A stretch of DNA of 6,744 nucleotides from DAIPHL01 sp036771375 (lineage in GTDB: Bacteria > Synergistota > Synergistia > Synergistales > Synergistaceae): contig DAIPHL010000122.1 in the NCBI GenBank assembly GCA_036771375.1, forward strand, positions 1 to 6,744, in the 5' to 3' direction. Each line of letters begins with the position of its first letter. The stretch's first letter is position 1. The notes below the pieces were generated by a model. It was not told the DNA's origin and searched no databases. It was given only the letters and a program-made list of their open reading frames with translations. Positions 1 through 5,010 of this stretch are shown one piece after another. A program made the translations under genes and the position numbers.

Positions 1-2
1 GG

Positions 3-428
3 TCGGCGGGGGTGAGGAGCCTGTCGAAACGGGCGCCGATGACGCGGGCCGTCTCCCTGCTACGTCGGGGGGAGTTTCTGGGTATCCTGCCGGATCAACA
101 CGGCGGCCGGGACGGAATACGGGTCCCGTTTTTCGGGATTCCCACCTCCACCTCTTTGGGGTCGGCCGCCTTTGCCTATCTCACAGGTCTTCCGATCGTC
201 CCTCTTTTTTCACAAAGAATCGCTCCCTGCCGACACAAACTGACGGTCTTTCCCCCCTTGGAGTGGAAGCGAGCCGCCGACCGCGACGCCACGATCGAGG
301 AGATCACGGTCAAGGTGAATCGGGCGATGGAGAGGATGGTCCTCGAAGCGCCGGATCAATGGTTGGCACAGCACAAGAGGTTCAAGGAGCTCTACGGAGG
401 AGGCCGGGAAAAAACCGCGCCACGGTGA
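3..428 (+). CDS. LpxL/HtrB-like lipid A acyltransferase, 3' part only
   Basis: The frame is open from the left edge, so the N-terminal half of the gene lies outside the window; an internal ATG should not be taken as the start. About 141 codons remain and end at TGA (426-428). The visible part matches the C-terminal half of the LPLAT/HtrB family, membrane enzymes that add a secondary acyl chain to lipid A at the inner membrane. Family landmarks in order are: GILPDQHGGRDG (family pattern gxlxDQ), VPFFGIP (typical FFG-x-P), an AYLTGLPIVPLF core strand, and a C-terminal PDQWLAQHKRFK that matches the usual PEQWLWxHrRwK. The catalytic HxxxxD/E motif would be upstream and is not visible. It is the only plus-strand gene in the left half and converges on the GntR gene with 124 bases between stops. 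Which acyltransferase step it performs cannot be told from this fragment. Confidence 0.86.
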   Translation, partial: SAGVRSLSKRAPMTRAVSLLRRGEFLGILPDQHGGRDGIRVPFFGIPTSTSLGSAAFAYLTGLPIVPLFSQRIAPCRHKLTVFPPLEWKRAADRDATIEEITVKVNRAMERMVLEAPDQWLAQHKRFKELYGGGREKTAPR

Positions 429-552
429 AAAGACCGGCTCGAGCGAGTGTAAAATCTTCGAGGCTTTCAGGCTGTTCTTTTCGGGAACATCGTGGTCTCA
501 CGGCATGTCGCCTGTGAAAAAGTCCACAGAGCGCCCCCTGTCTCCGCCTCGG

Positions 553-1386
553 TCATTTGGGGCGATTGCGGAGGAGTGAGGATTGTCCCCGATGGAGCGC
601 GGCGTCTTTTTCACACGGTCCCTGCCGATCGGAGCGGGGGATGGCCTCCCAGTATATCTTTTTCGTACCGAGCAGGTATTGAGGGTAGTTTTTCTTGATG
701 GATTCGTAGGCTTCCACCAGGTGTGTTCTCAACGTTTCGCCCGCCAGAAGGGAGTTCCCGTCCTCGATCGCCTGGATGATGGTCCGATGCTGTTCCGTGA
801 TGTGTTCGAACCATCCTGTATCCTTCAGCACGTGGTGATGGACGAACGCATTGTTGCGCTCGACGATGCCGGCGATGCTCTCGTTGATGCGAGACAGAAG
901 CGGATTGTGGGCCGCCTCCGTTTCGAGGTGATGCAAAAGTGCCTCCCATTTCGCATTTGCCAGCTCTTCTTCCGGCGTCGAGAAGGGGGTCGCCGCGAAT
1001 TCGGCGTGGCACTTCCATAGCTTTTCCAGGTCCTCGGCCGTACGCCGGACGGCTGCAAGCTGGACCGCCGGGACTTCCAGCATCATGCGTACCTCCATCT
1101 GCATCGGCATGAACTCGACGGGAGGGATCTGCATATACTGAAGGTTCTGTGCAATGCCGTCCGTGTTCTGTGACTTCACGAAGACGCCCTGTCGCTCCTT
1201 CTTTTCGATGATCCCCATCGATTCGAGGGTGATCATGGCCTCGCGGAGAACGTTTCGGCCGATGCCGAATCGCTTCGCGAGATTCCGTTCCGAAGGGAAG
1301 CGCTCTCCTTCGTCGCGATAACGAGACTCGCTTGCCATCTCCTTCAGGGCGGCGATGACGATGTCTTTTTTACTGTCGGTTTTCAT
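553..1386 (-). CDS. GntR-family transcriptional regulator, FadR/FCD subfamily
   Basis: With ATG at 1386 the protein has 277 residues. An N-terminal winged helix (about residues 8-70) carries the GntR signature: ERFPSERNLAKRFGIGRNVL, then REAMITLESMGII and a wing ending QGVFV. The rest is an all-helical FCD effector domain (about 95-230), with EVRMMLE at its start (family pattern evRxxlE). Likely metal or ligand residues are E148 (usually Asp), H152, H200 and H222. Such proteins are cytoplasmic dimers that bind operators and respond to small carboxylates or sugar acids; the effector here is unknown. The gene is last in the ArsR-dgkA-GntR operon and starts 29 bases after the dgkA stop. A GTG at 1401 would add five residues; neither start has a clear Shine-Dalgarno, so ATG is a preference only. 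The last 25 or so residues are basic and polar and lie beyond the usual domain end. No metabolic target gene sits beside it. Confidence 0.9.
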   Translation of the reverse strand: MKTDSKKDIVIAALKEMASESRYRDEGERFPSERNLAKRFGIGRNVLREAMITLESMGIIEKKERQGVFVKSQNTDGIAQNLQYMQIPPVEFMPMQMEVRMMLEVPAVQLAAVRRTAEDLEKLWKCHAEFAATPFSTPEEELANAKWEALLHHLETEAAHNPLLSRINESIAGIVERNNAFVHHHVLKDTGWFEHITEQHRTIIQAIEDGNSLLAGETLRTHLVEAYESIKKNYPQYLLGTKKIYWEAIPRSDRQGPCEKDAALHRGQSSLLRNRPK

Positions 1387-1415
1387 CGAGGTGAACACCA
1401 CGTTTCTGCAAAATA

Positions 1416-1784
1416 TCAGTCAACGAAGAAAATGATCCATAGCGAGCCGCTGTAACCGATGATCAACGCAAGACAGACCGCAGCCGACAACATATCCTTG
1501 GCACGCCGGATCTCCTCCCGGTAGGTTTTGCCCAGGACATGGTCCATGAATATCTCCATGGCGGAGTTGACCAGTTCGAGTGTGATGGGAAGCAAACAGG
1601 CCAAAAAGACCAGGAAGACCTGAGGTCCTTCGCATCCGAGCAAAATCGACAAAAACACCATAACCGCAAGAGCCAGGGTCTCCTGCATGATCGCCTTCTC
1701 TTTGAGAAAGGCGACACGAAAGCCGTTGAGAGAGTTCAGGGTCTTGCGGAAGAGGCTGCTGTTTTTCCAGTTGGCGGTGGTCAT
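1416..1784 (-). CDS. dgkA: Diacylglycerol kinase, small integral-membrane type
   Basis: This 122-residue protein has the size of the trimeric membrane enzyme that phosphorylates diacylglycerol with ATP to phosphatidate. In diderm bacteria it recycles diacylglycerol released during periplasmic glucan or lipid A decoration. An N-terminal amphipathic segment with GFRVAFLKEKAIMQE matches the E. coli GLRAAWxxExAFRQE region (E29 here, E28 there). Three hydrophobic spans follow, at about 36-50, 55-71 and 99-121. The active-site block ELVNSAMEIFMD then RRAKDMLSAAV supplies E70, N73, E77, D81, K96 and D97, all the expected catalytic and metal-binding positions. The ATG at 1784 is preceded by GGGAGAGAAGGA, so the start is well supported. 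It lies 24 bases after the ArsR gene and 29 before the GntR gene, both on the same strand, so cotranscription is likely. Confidence 0.94.
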   Translation of the reverse strand: MTTANWKNSSLFRKTLNSLNGFRVAFLKEKAIMQETLALAVMVFLSILLGCEGPQVFLVFLACLLPITLELVNSAMEIFMDHVLGKTYREEIRRAKDMLSAAVCLALIIGYSGSLWIIFFVD

Positions 1785-1808
1785 GGTCCTTCTCTCCCGG
1801 GATGTCCG

Positions 1809-2219
1809 TCAATCCGATTCCAGGGAGTGAACTGCGACCGAGTGAAATGCGTCGCTGATATCGCAGCCGTCGATGCCATACTTTTCCTTCTCGTCCTCCA
1901 GAATTTTCTTTATTCTGCTGTCGTCCCTCCGCGTGGTCGGGCTGTCGCCGATCGAACGGATGACCAGCTCGATGGCGTCTTTTGCCATCTCGTTGCTCTC
2001 CGGGGTGTTGGCGAGTCGGTAATAGACCCACTTGCCCACCTTCCTGCCCTCGATCAGCCTCGCCTGTTTCAGGACGGAGAGGTGTTTCGAAGTCGTGGAG
2101 GGTGAGAGATCCAGAAACGCCGTGATCTGGCAGACACAGAATTCGTGGTGGCGAAGCGCCATCAGTATCCGCACCCTGTTCTCGTCCGAAAGAGCCCTCG
2201 TAATATTCATGAAATTCAT
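1809..2219 (-). CDS. ArsR-family winged-helix regulator with CVC metal-site motif
   Basis: From ATG 2219 the protein has 136 residues. It opens with ALSDENRVRILMALRHHEFC, the standard ArsR/SmtB start, followed by the recognition helix region LSPSTTSKHLSVLKQARLIE and the wing RKVGKWVYYRL. Cys28 and Cys30 (FCVCQI) sit at the alpha-3 position where arsenite- or metal-sensing ArsR proteins use the ELCVC motif, so thiol binding of As(III), Sb(III) or a heavy metal is plausible. A further Cys lies near the C-terminus (DGCDIS). The tail of about 60 residues after the wing is longer than in minimal ArsR proteins and helix-rich (IKKILEDEKEKYG). The start is uncertain: ATGs at 2246, 2219 and 2210 are all in frame and none has a strong Shine-Dalgarno; 2219 or 2210 fits the family length best. 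No arsenic resistance gene is nearby. Instead the gene leads dgkA and a GntR regulator, so its target here is unclear; autoregulation of the operon is the simplest guess. Confidence 0.88.
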   Translation of the reverse strand: MNFMNITRALSDENRVRILMALRHHEFCVCQITAFLDLSPSTTSKHLSVLKQARLIEGRKVGKWVYYRLANTPESNEMAKDAIELVIRSIGDSPTTRRDDSRIKKILEDEKEKYGIDGCDISDAFHSVAVHSLESD

Positions 2220-2272
2220 AAACGGCAAGCACAACACCCCGATCATCCCACGACATCCGGATTCTTTCGTCC

Positions 2273-2301
2273 ATTTTACGACATGGGCGTTGAAAATCCA
2301 A
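2273..2301 (-). promoter_or_regulatory. Sigma70-like promoter of the ArsR-dgkA-GntR operon
   Basis: On the minus strand TTGGAT (2301-2296) is followed by exactly 17 bases and TAAAAT (2278-2273), a five-of-six match to the -10 consensus. The -35 is weak, with only TTG matching. Transcription would begin near 2266, leaving a leader of about 20 to 57 bases depending on which ArsR start is used. Prediction by eye only. Confidence 0.5.
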
Positions 2302-2397
2302 ATCGTACCAAGCGGGAATGTTCTTTTTCAGCGAAACGTCGTATTTCGTATCGTGGTTGTCCGGAACGGATGAATCGCTTGTGTCTCGCTTTCATGA

Positions 2398-2407
2398 TGT
2401 GCGCACA
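2398..2407. repeat. 10-bp perfect palindrome in the non-coding region
   Basis: TGTGCGCACA is a perfect ten-base palindrome about 100 bases upstream of the predicted ArsR operon promoter. It could be part of an operator, but in GC-rich DNA it may equally be chance. It lies in 2301-2486, where I recognise no gene. Confidence 0.2.
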
Positions 2408-2486
2408 CAGACGTGACGGTTCGCTGCCGGATCGCGGTGTGGCGAAGAGGAAGCCGTCGTCGTTTTGCCGTCCATCGGGATTGCGC

Positions 2487-2600
2487 TCACGCTTCTCGCG
2501 GCGGGTTCTTTTTTCGCCGGGGAGTCCGAGGAGGATTTTCAGCCTCCTTATCGAAACGTTTCCAAAACTCCCTCGCGGCGGAATCAGAATCCAGACTCAT
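2487..2600 (-). CDS. Possible small protein, 37 residues, unknown function
   Basis: An ATG at 2600 is preceded by AAGGAGG (2615-2609) with eight bases of spacing, one of the best ribosome binding sites in the window. The reading frame ends at TGA (2489-2487). The product starts MSLDSDSAAREFWKRFDKEA, which could form an amphipathic helix with an aromatic core (F, W, F). It finishes with a basic, proline-rich tail, PPRTPRRKKNPPREA. There is no signal peptide or membrane segment. It lies alone between rpmF (310 bases upstream on the same strand) and the ArsR operon. After Glu21 the +2 frame stays open into a Ser/Ala/Pro-rich stretch, so this may instead be the 5' end of a longer gene broken by a frameshift. 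I do not recognise the family; the case rests mainly on the Shine-Dalgarno. Confidence 0.42.
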   Translation of the reverse strand: MSLDSDSAAREFWKRFDKEAENPPRTPRRKKNPPREA

Positions 2601-2608
2601 GAAAAGCG

Positions 2609-2615
2609 CCTCCTT
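2609..2615 (-). promoter_or_regulatory. Strong Shine-Dalgarno of the small ORF
   Basis: AAGGAGG on the minus strand is complementary to the 16S anti-Shine-Dalgarno and sits eight bases from the ATG at 2600. It is the main evidence that the 37-residue frame is translated. Confidence 0.5.
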
Positions 2616-2799
2616 CGTCCCACCGTTTCTTGTTCGACGACCTGTTTTTCCACAGGACTCGCCGATCTGCGGCGGACGGCCTGGAGGGGAGCGTTTGAGC
2701 GAGCGGGAGAGGGCGATAGGTCCTTTTGAAAAGAGCGCTGCGTAAGGAAGAAGCCAAGAGAGAAAAAAGAGAGAGGAAGGCGAGTGTGACGCTGACGCA

Positions 2800-2835
2800 A
2801 GGACACCGCCGGCGTGCATGTCCCGGCGGTGTCCT
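2800..2835 (-). terminator. Perfect 13-bp hairpin, candidate end of the ackA-yceD-rpmF transcript
   Basis: Arms 2800-2812 (AGGACACCGCCGG) and 2823-2835 (CCGGCGGTGTCCT) are exactly complementary around a ten-base loop, giving a very stable GC-rich stem 75 bases after the rpmF stop. Neither strand has a T-run directly after the stem; the nearest minus-strand T-run is about 30 bases further on. It may be an atypical terminator, a 3'-end stabiliser or a protein-binding dyad. Confidence 0.42.
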
Positions 2836-2887
2836 CGAAATCTCAAGCGAAGGGGGGACGTAGAAAATGTCTTCCTTCTTTCTTTGC

Positions 2888-2904
2888 CCCCTGTTCTTCA
2901 GGGG
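2888..2904. repeat. Short hairpin immediately after the rpmF stop
   Basis: CCCCTG (2888-2893) and CAGGGG (2899-2904) pair around a five-base loop, five bases beyond the rpmF stop codon. On the plus strand it is followed by TCGTTTTATT, giving a weak terminator shape for antisense or read-through transcription entering rpmF from the left. On the minus strand it is followed by GCAAAG, so it is not a classical terminator for rpmF. Confidence 0.28.
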
Positions 2905-2909
2905 TCGTT

Positions 2910-3104
2910 TTATTCCTCTTCCGTCTTCACCTTGAGGACCTGTCTCCCGCGATACTGTCCACAGTTGGAGCAGGCGCGATAGGTCTGCACGGCCTCGCCG
3001 CAATTCGGGCACGTCGTCGTCTCCGGGGCCGAAAGAGCTCCGAGGAACTTGGCCTTACGGTTGTGCGTGCGCGCGTGCGAAATTCTTCTTTTTGGAGTTG
3101 CCAT
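2910..3104 (-). CDS. rpmF: 50S ribosomal protein L32, zinc-ribbon form
   Basis: A 64-residue protein starting MATPKRRISHARTHNRKAKF, the usual basic N-terminus of bL32 that binds 23S rRNA in the large subunit. The C-terminal half has two CxxC pairs, CPNC (residues 32-35) and CSNC (45-48), so this is the Zn-binding C+ form. It ends in GRQVLKVKTEEE. ATG 3104 is chosen over ATG 3110 because GGAGG lies seven bases from 3104 but only one base from 3110; the MATPKRR start also matches the family. It follows the DUF177 gene by 38 bases on the same strand, the standard pairing. plsX, often next in Firmicutes-like genomes, is absent: the strand carries two hairpins instead. Confidence 0.97.
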   Translation of the reverse strand: MATPKRRISHARTHNRKAKFLGALSAPETTTCPNCGEAVQTYRACSNCGQYRGRQVLKVKTEEE

Positions 3105-3110
3105 CGTCAT

Positions 3111-3117
3111 CCCTCCC
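3111..3117 (-). promoter_or_regulatory. Shine-Dalgarno deciding the rpmF start
   Basis: GGGAGGG on the minus strand abuts an upstream ATG (3110) too closely to use it and is properly spaced from the ATG at 3104. This fixes the L32 N-terminus as MATPKRR rather than MTMATPKRR. Confidence 0.75.
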
Positions 3118-3142
3118 TCGTTGTTCCGTTCAAGCGATTTGC

Positions 3143-3721
3143 TTATTCCTTCAGGTCGCGGAGCGCAGCGAACCGGGGATCGATCTCGTCTTCCCTGCAA
3201 CCGCAATCTCCTTCGTTTTTGTTGTGTCCGCAGATGTGACACAGCCCCGCGCAGTCGTTCGAACAGAGCACTCGCTCCGGAAGGTTCAGGATCAGGACCT
3301 CCCAGACGTACGGCGCGAGATCGAGTTCCGTCTGGAAACGATCAACGGGGATGACGTCGATGTCACCGTCCTCCTCCGTGCCGTCCGATGCCGAATGTCC
3401 CGGTTCGTCTTGCAACGACCGCAGTGTAAAAAGATACCTCAAATCGCCCGTAATTGCAAGTCCCGTTTCGCGAAGACAGCGACAACAGGGGAGGCTGAAG
3501 CGTGCATCGACCTCGATCCGTACCAATATTCGATCGCCGGTCAAGGTTGCGGTCACGTGCGAGGCGACCGGCCCAGTCGCCTCGTAAAGCTGATTCCAAT
3601 GCAGGATGGCTCCGTCGAGGTCCAGATCGAACGATTCACGCAGGGACTCGCCGTCCTTGGGGATCGCAGACAATAAAATTTTGCAGTCCCATTCGCCCGG
3701 GGGAGCCTTGTACTCTTTCAT
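3143..3721 (-). CDS. yceD: DUF177/YceD family protein, L32-linked
   Basis: This 192-residue cytoplasmic protein carries the DUF177 (YceD/YlbN) signature. It has a central beta-rich part with CCRCLRET (about residues 78-85). The C-terminal block PYVWEVLILNLPERVLC continues into CAGLCHICGHN, GDCGC and DPRFAAL. The cysteine clusters resemble a metal-binding knuckle. The family is almost always encoded directly upstream of rpmF and is implicated in 23S rRNA/50S maturation in bacteria and chloroplasts; its exact biochemical role is not settled. Here it sits 21 bases after the ackA stop and 38 before rpmF. The ATG at 3721 lacks a well-placed Shine-Dalgarno (GGAG lies about 17 bases away), so translation may be coupled to ackA termination. 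An acidic insert, DGTEEDGDIDV, near residue 120 is unremarkable for the family. Confidence 0.92.
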   Translation of the reverse strand: MKEYKAPPGEWDCKILLSAIPKDGESLRESFDLDLDGAILHWNQLYEATGPVASHVTATLTGDRILVRIEVDARFSLPCCRCLRETGLAITGDLRYLFTLRSLQDEPGHSASDGTEEDGDIDVIPVDRFQTELDLAPYVWEVLILNLPERVLCSNDCAGLCHICGHNKNEGDCGCREDEIDPRFAALRDLKE

Positions 3722-3742
3722 GGTGTCGGGGGTGCCCGTCTC

Positions 3743-4939
3743 CTAGCCCGCGGACAGCCTCTGGGTATCGCGCGCGATCATGAGCTCTTCGTTTGTGGGG
3801 ACCACCAGTATCTTGACCCTGGAGTCGTCCGCGCTGATGATCGCTTCTTTTCCGCGCATTCCGTCGTTTTTCGCGTCGTCTATTTTGATTCCCATGAACT
3901 CGAGCCCTTCTGTCGAGGCCTTGCGTATCGCATCGCTGTTTTCGCCGATGCCTGCCGTGAAGACGATTGCGTCGAGCCCGCCCATTTCTGCGGCGTACGC
4001 GGCGATGTATTTTTTGATGGAGGTGCAGAGTATGTCGACCGCGAGCCTGGCTCTCTCGTTGCCCTTGTCCGCCGCGGTTTCGACGTCGCGTAGATCGCTC
4101 GAGATGCCGGAGACCCCGAGAAGTCCGCTTTCTTTGTGCAGTATGTCGCTGACGCGTTGAACATCCTGCTCTTTTTCCATCAGATAAAGGAACACCGACG
4201 CGTCGACGTCTCCGCATCTTGTCCCCATGAGCACGCCCTGCGTGGTTCCCATGCCCATGCTGGCGTCCACGCTGCGTCCGCCGTCTACCGCCGTGATGGA
4301 GCTGCCGTTGCCCAGGTGGCAGGTCACCATCTTCAACGAGGTCGCCGGTCTGCCGAGGATCTCGGCGGCCCGCTGGGAGACGAAGGCGTGGCTCGTTCCG
4401 TGGAAAGAATAACGACGCACCTTGGCTTCTTCGTAGTACTTGTAGGGAATTCCGTATATAAAGGCTTTGGGTGGCATCGTCTGGTGGAAAGCCGTGTCGA
4501 AGACCACGACGTTCGGCACGCTGGGGAGGGCTTTCCGCATGGCGTGTATGCCCATGAGATTCGCGGGGTTGTGCAGCGGCGCCAGGTAAGAGCAGTCCTC
4601 GATGTCCTTGATCACCGCGTCGGTGACGAGGGTGGATTTCGCGTTCTTCTCGCCGCCGTGAACGATGCGGTGTCCGACGGCGGAAAGCTCGTCCAGATTT
4701 TTGATGACGCCGGCCTGTGCGTCCAGCAGCATGTCCAGAACGATCTTGATCGCTGCGGTGTGGTCGGGAATGTCCGTTTCACGAACCACCGGGTCGTTCG
4801 AGCCTTTGTTGTGTTTGATGCGCGAACCCGCGATACCGATTCGCTCGACGAGTCCCTTCGCCAGGACGGACTCGTCGCTCATGTCGAAGAGCTGATACTT
4901 GAGGGAAGAGCTTCCGCAGTTCAAAACCAGTATTTTCAT
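3743..4939 (-). CDS. ackA: Acetate kinase, with a divergent acyl-pocket loop
   Basis: A full-length 398-residue ASKHA-fold enzyme that interconverts acetate + ATP and acetyl phosphate + ADP, the substrate-level phosphorylation step of acetogenic fermentation. Numbering coincides with the Methanosarcina thermophila enzyme. N7, S10 and S12 (NCGSSSLKYQLF), R91 (GHRIVHGGE), D148 (VFDTAFHQTMP), H180 (FHGTSH), N211 (CHLGNGSSI), R241 (MGTRCGD) and E384 (PTNEE) are all present, so catalysis should be intact. The odd part is residues 225-248: the near-invariant TSMGFTPLEG...GDIDP reads ASMGMGTTQG...GDVDAS. Thr therefore replaces Pro232, one of four residues lining the acetate methyl pocket; V93, L122 and F179 are kept. 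Substrate preference may differ. ATG 4939 has AAGGAGGT upstream with a slightly long gap of about 12 bases. It heads ackA-yceD-rpmF and is divergent from tmcAL. Confidence 0.96.
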   Translation of the reverse strand: MKILVLNCGSSSLKYQLFDMSDESVLAKGLVERIGIAGSRIKHNKGSNDPVVRETDIPDHTAAIKIVLDMLLDAQAGVIKNLDELSAVGHRIVHGGEKNAKSTLVTDAVIKDIEDCSYLAPLHNPANLMGIHAMRKALPSVPNVVVFDTAFHQTMPPKAFIYGIPYKYYEEAKVRRYSFHGTSHAFVSQRAAEILGRPATSLKMVTCHLGNGSSITAVDGGRSVDASMGMGTTQGVLMGTRCGDVDASVFLYLMEKEQDVQRVSDILHKESGLLGVSGISSDLRDVETAADKGNERARLAVDILCTSIKKYIAAYAAEMGGLDAIVFTAGIGENSDAIRKASTEGLEFMGIKIDDAKNDGMRGKEAIISADDSRVKILVVPTNEELMIARDTQRLSAG

Positions 4940-4950
4940 CTACACCTGTA

Positions 4951-4958
4951 ACCTCCTT
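4951..4958 (-). promoter_or_regulatory. Shine-Dalgarno of ackA
   Basis: AAGGAGGT on the minus strand lies 11 bases before the ackA ATG. An in-frame TAG just upstream of that ATG rules out a longer N-terminus. The site overlaps by two bases the proposed -35 box of tmcAL on the other strand. Confidence 0.7.
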
Positions 4959-4985
4959 GACCGATCGGCACTCCTCCCGTAACCT
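4957..4985 (+). promoter_or_regulatory. Candidate tmcAL promoter
   Basis: TTGACC (4957-4962, five of six to the -35 consensus), a 17-base spacer, then TAACCT (4980-4985, three of six to the -10). The start of transcription would be near 4992, giving a leader of about 19 bases. I could not identify an equally good ackA promoter; it probably lies inside the 5' end of tmcAL. Confidence 0.38.
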
Positions 4986-5002
4986 TAGCATTGTGGGAGG
5001 AG
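4971..5002. repeat. Inverted repeat covering the tmcAL Shine-Dalgarno
   Basis: CTCCTCCC (4971-4978) and GGGAGGAG (4995-5002) are perfect complements around 16 bases. The right arm is the tmcAL Shine-Dalgarno; the repeat also spans the proposed tmcAL -10. On the minus strand the same hairpin would lie in the 5' leader of ackA. It could act as an RNA hairpin hiding the ribosome site or as a dyad operator between the divergent genes; the sequence alone does not decide. Confidence 0.5.
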
Positions 5003-5003
5003 G
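4995..5003 (+). promoter_or_regulatory. Shine-Dalgarno fixing the TTG start of tmcAL
   Basis: GGGAGGAGG stands seven bases before TTG 5011. The upstream in-frame TTG at 4957 has no such site and would add 18 residues with no family counterpart. Confidence 0.8.
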
Positions 5004-5010
5004 CCAGCGT

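Larger units (their letters stand above)
2601..2909. other. Non-coding stretch between rpmF and the small ORF
   Basis: About 309 bases with no credible gene. It contains the hairpin next to the rpmF stop (2888-2904), the perfect 13-bp hairpin (2800-2835), a purine-rich run with AAAAAA (2764-2769 on +, a T-run on the minus strand), a small perfect dyad CTTTTGAAAAG (2723-2733), a short dyad CCTGT-N6-ACAGG (2641-2656), and the Shine-Dalgarno of the small ORF. Open frames crossing it on the minus strand are Arg/Ser/Pro-rich with no recognisable domain and run out of frame into rpmF. I see no convincing promoter for the small ORF. Confidence 0.55.

Noticed and set aside
511..616. CTGTG-N8-CACAG dyad (512-529) and a 10-base inverted match TGTGAAAAAG / CTTTTTCACA spanning the end of the GntR gene, considered as a terminator between convergent genes.
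   Set aside because: Arms are short or 83 bases apart, stems are AT-rich, and the right arm is inside coding sequence. No proper terminator is visible in 429-552.
1420..2301. Long frame of about 290 codons overlapping dgkA and the ArsR gene on the same strand.
   Set aside because: Both overlapped genes are identified by family motifs in their own frames; the long frame gives a Gly/Arg/His-rich sequence with no homology pattern.
2274..2580. Long open minus-strand frame through the non-coding region, Arg-rich, with an internal MKARHKRF start.
   Set aside because: No Shine-Dalgarno, no recognisable domain, composition typical of a GC-rich non-coding frame, and it runs into the predicted promoter -10.
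2641..2656. CCTGT-N6-ACAGG dyad, considered as a LexA-type SOS box upstream of the small ORF.
   Set aside because: The spacing does not fit the CTG-N10-CAG Gram-negative box, the arms are only five bases, and no SOS gene is linked.
2584..3012. Minus-strand frame of about 142 codons overlapping the rpmF 3' end.
   Set aside because: It is out of frame with L32, begins within it, crosses both hairpins and is rich in Arg/Ser/Leu without any domain; a shadow frame.
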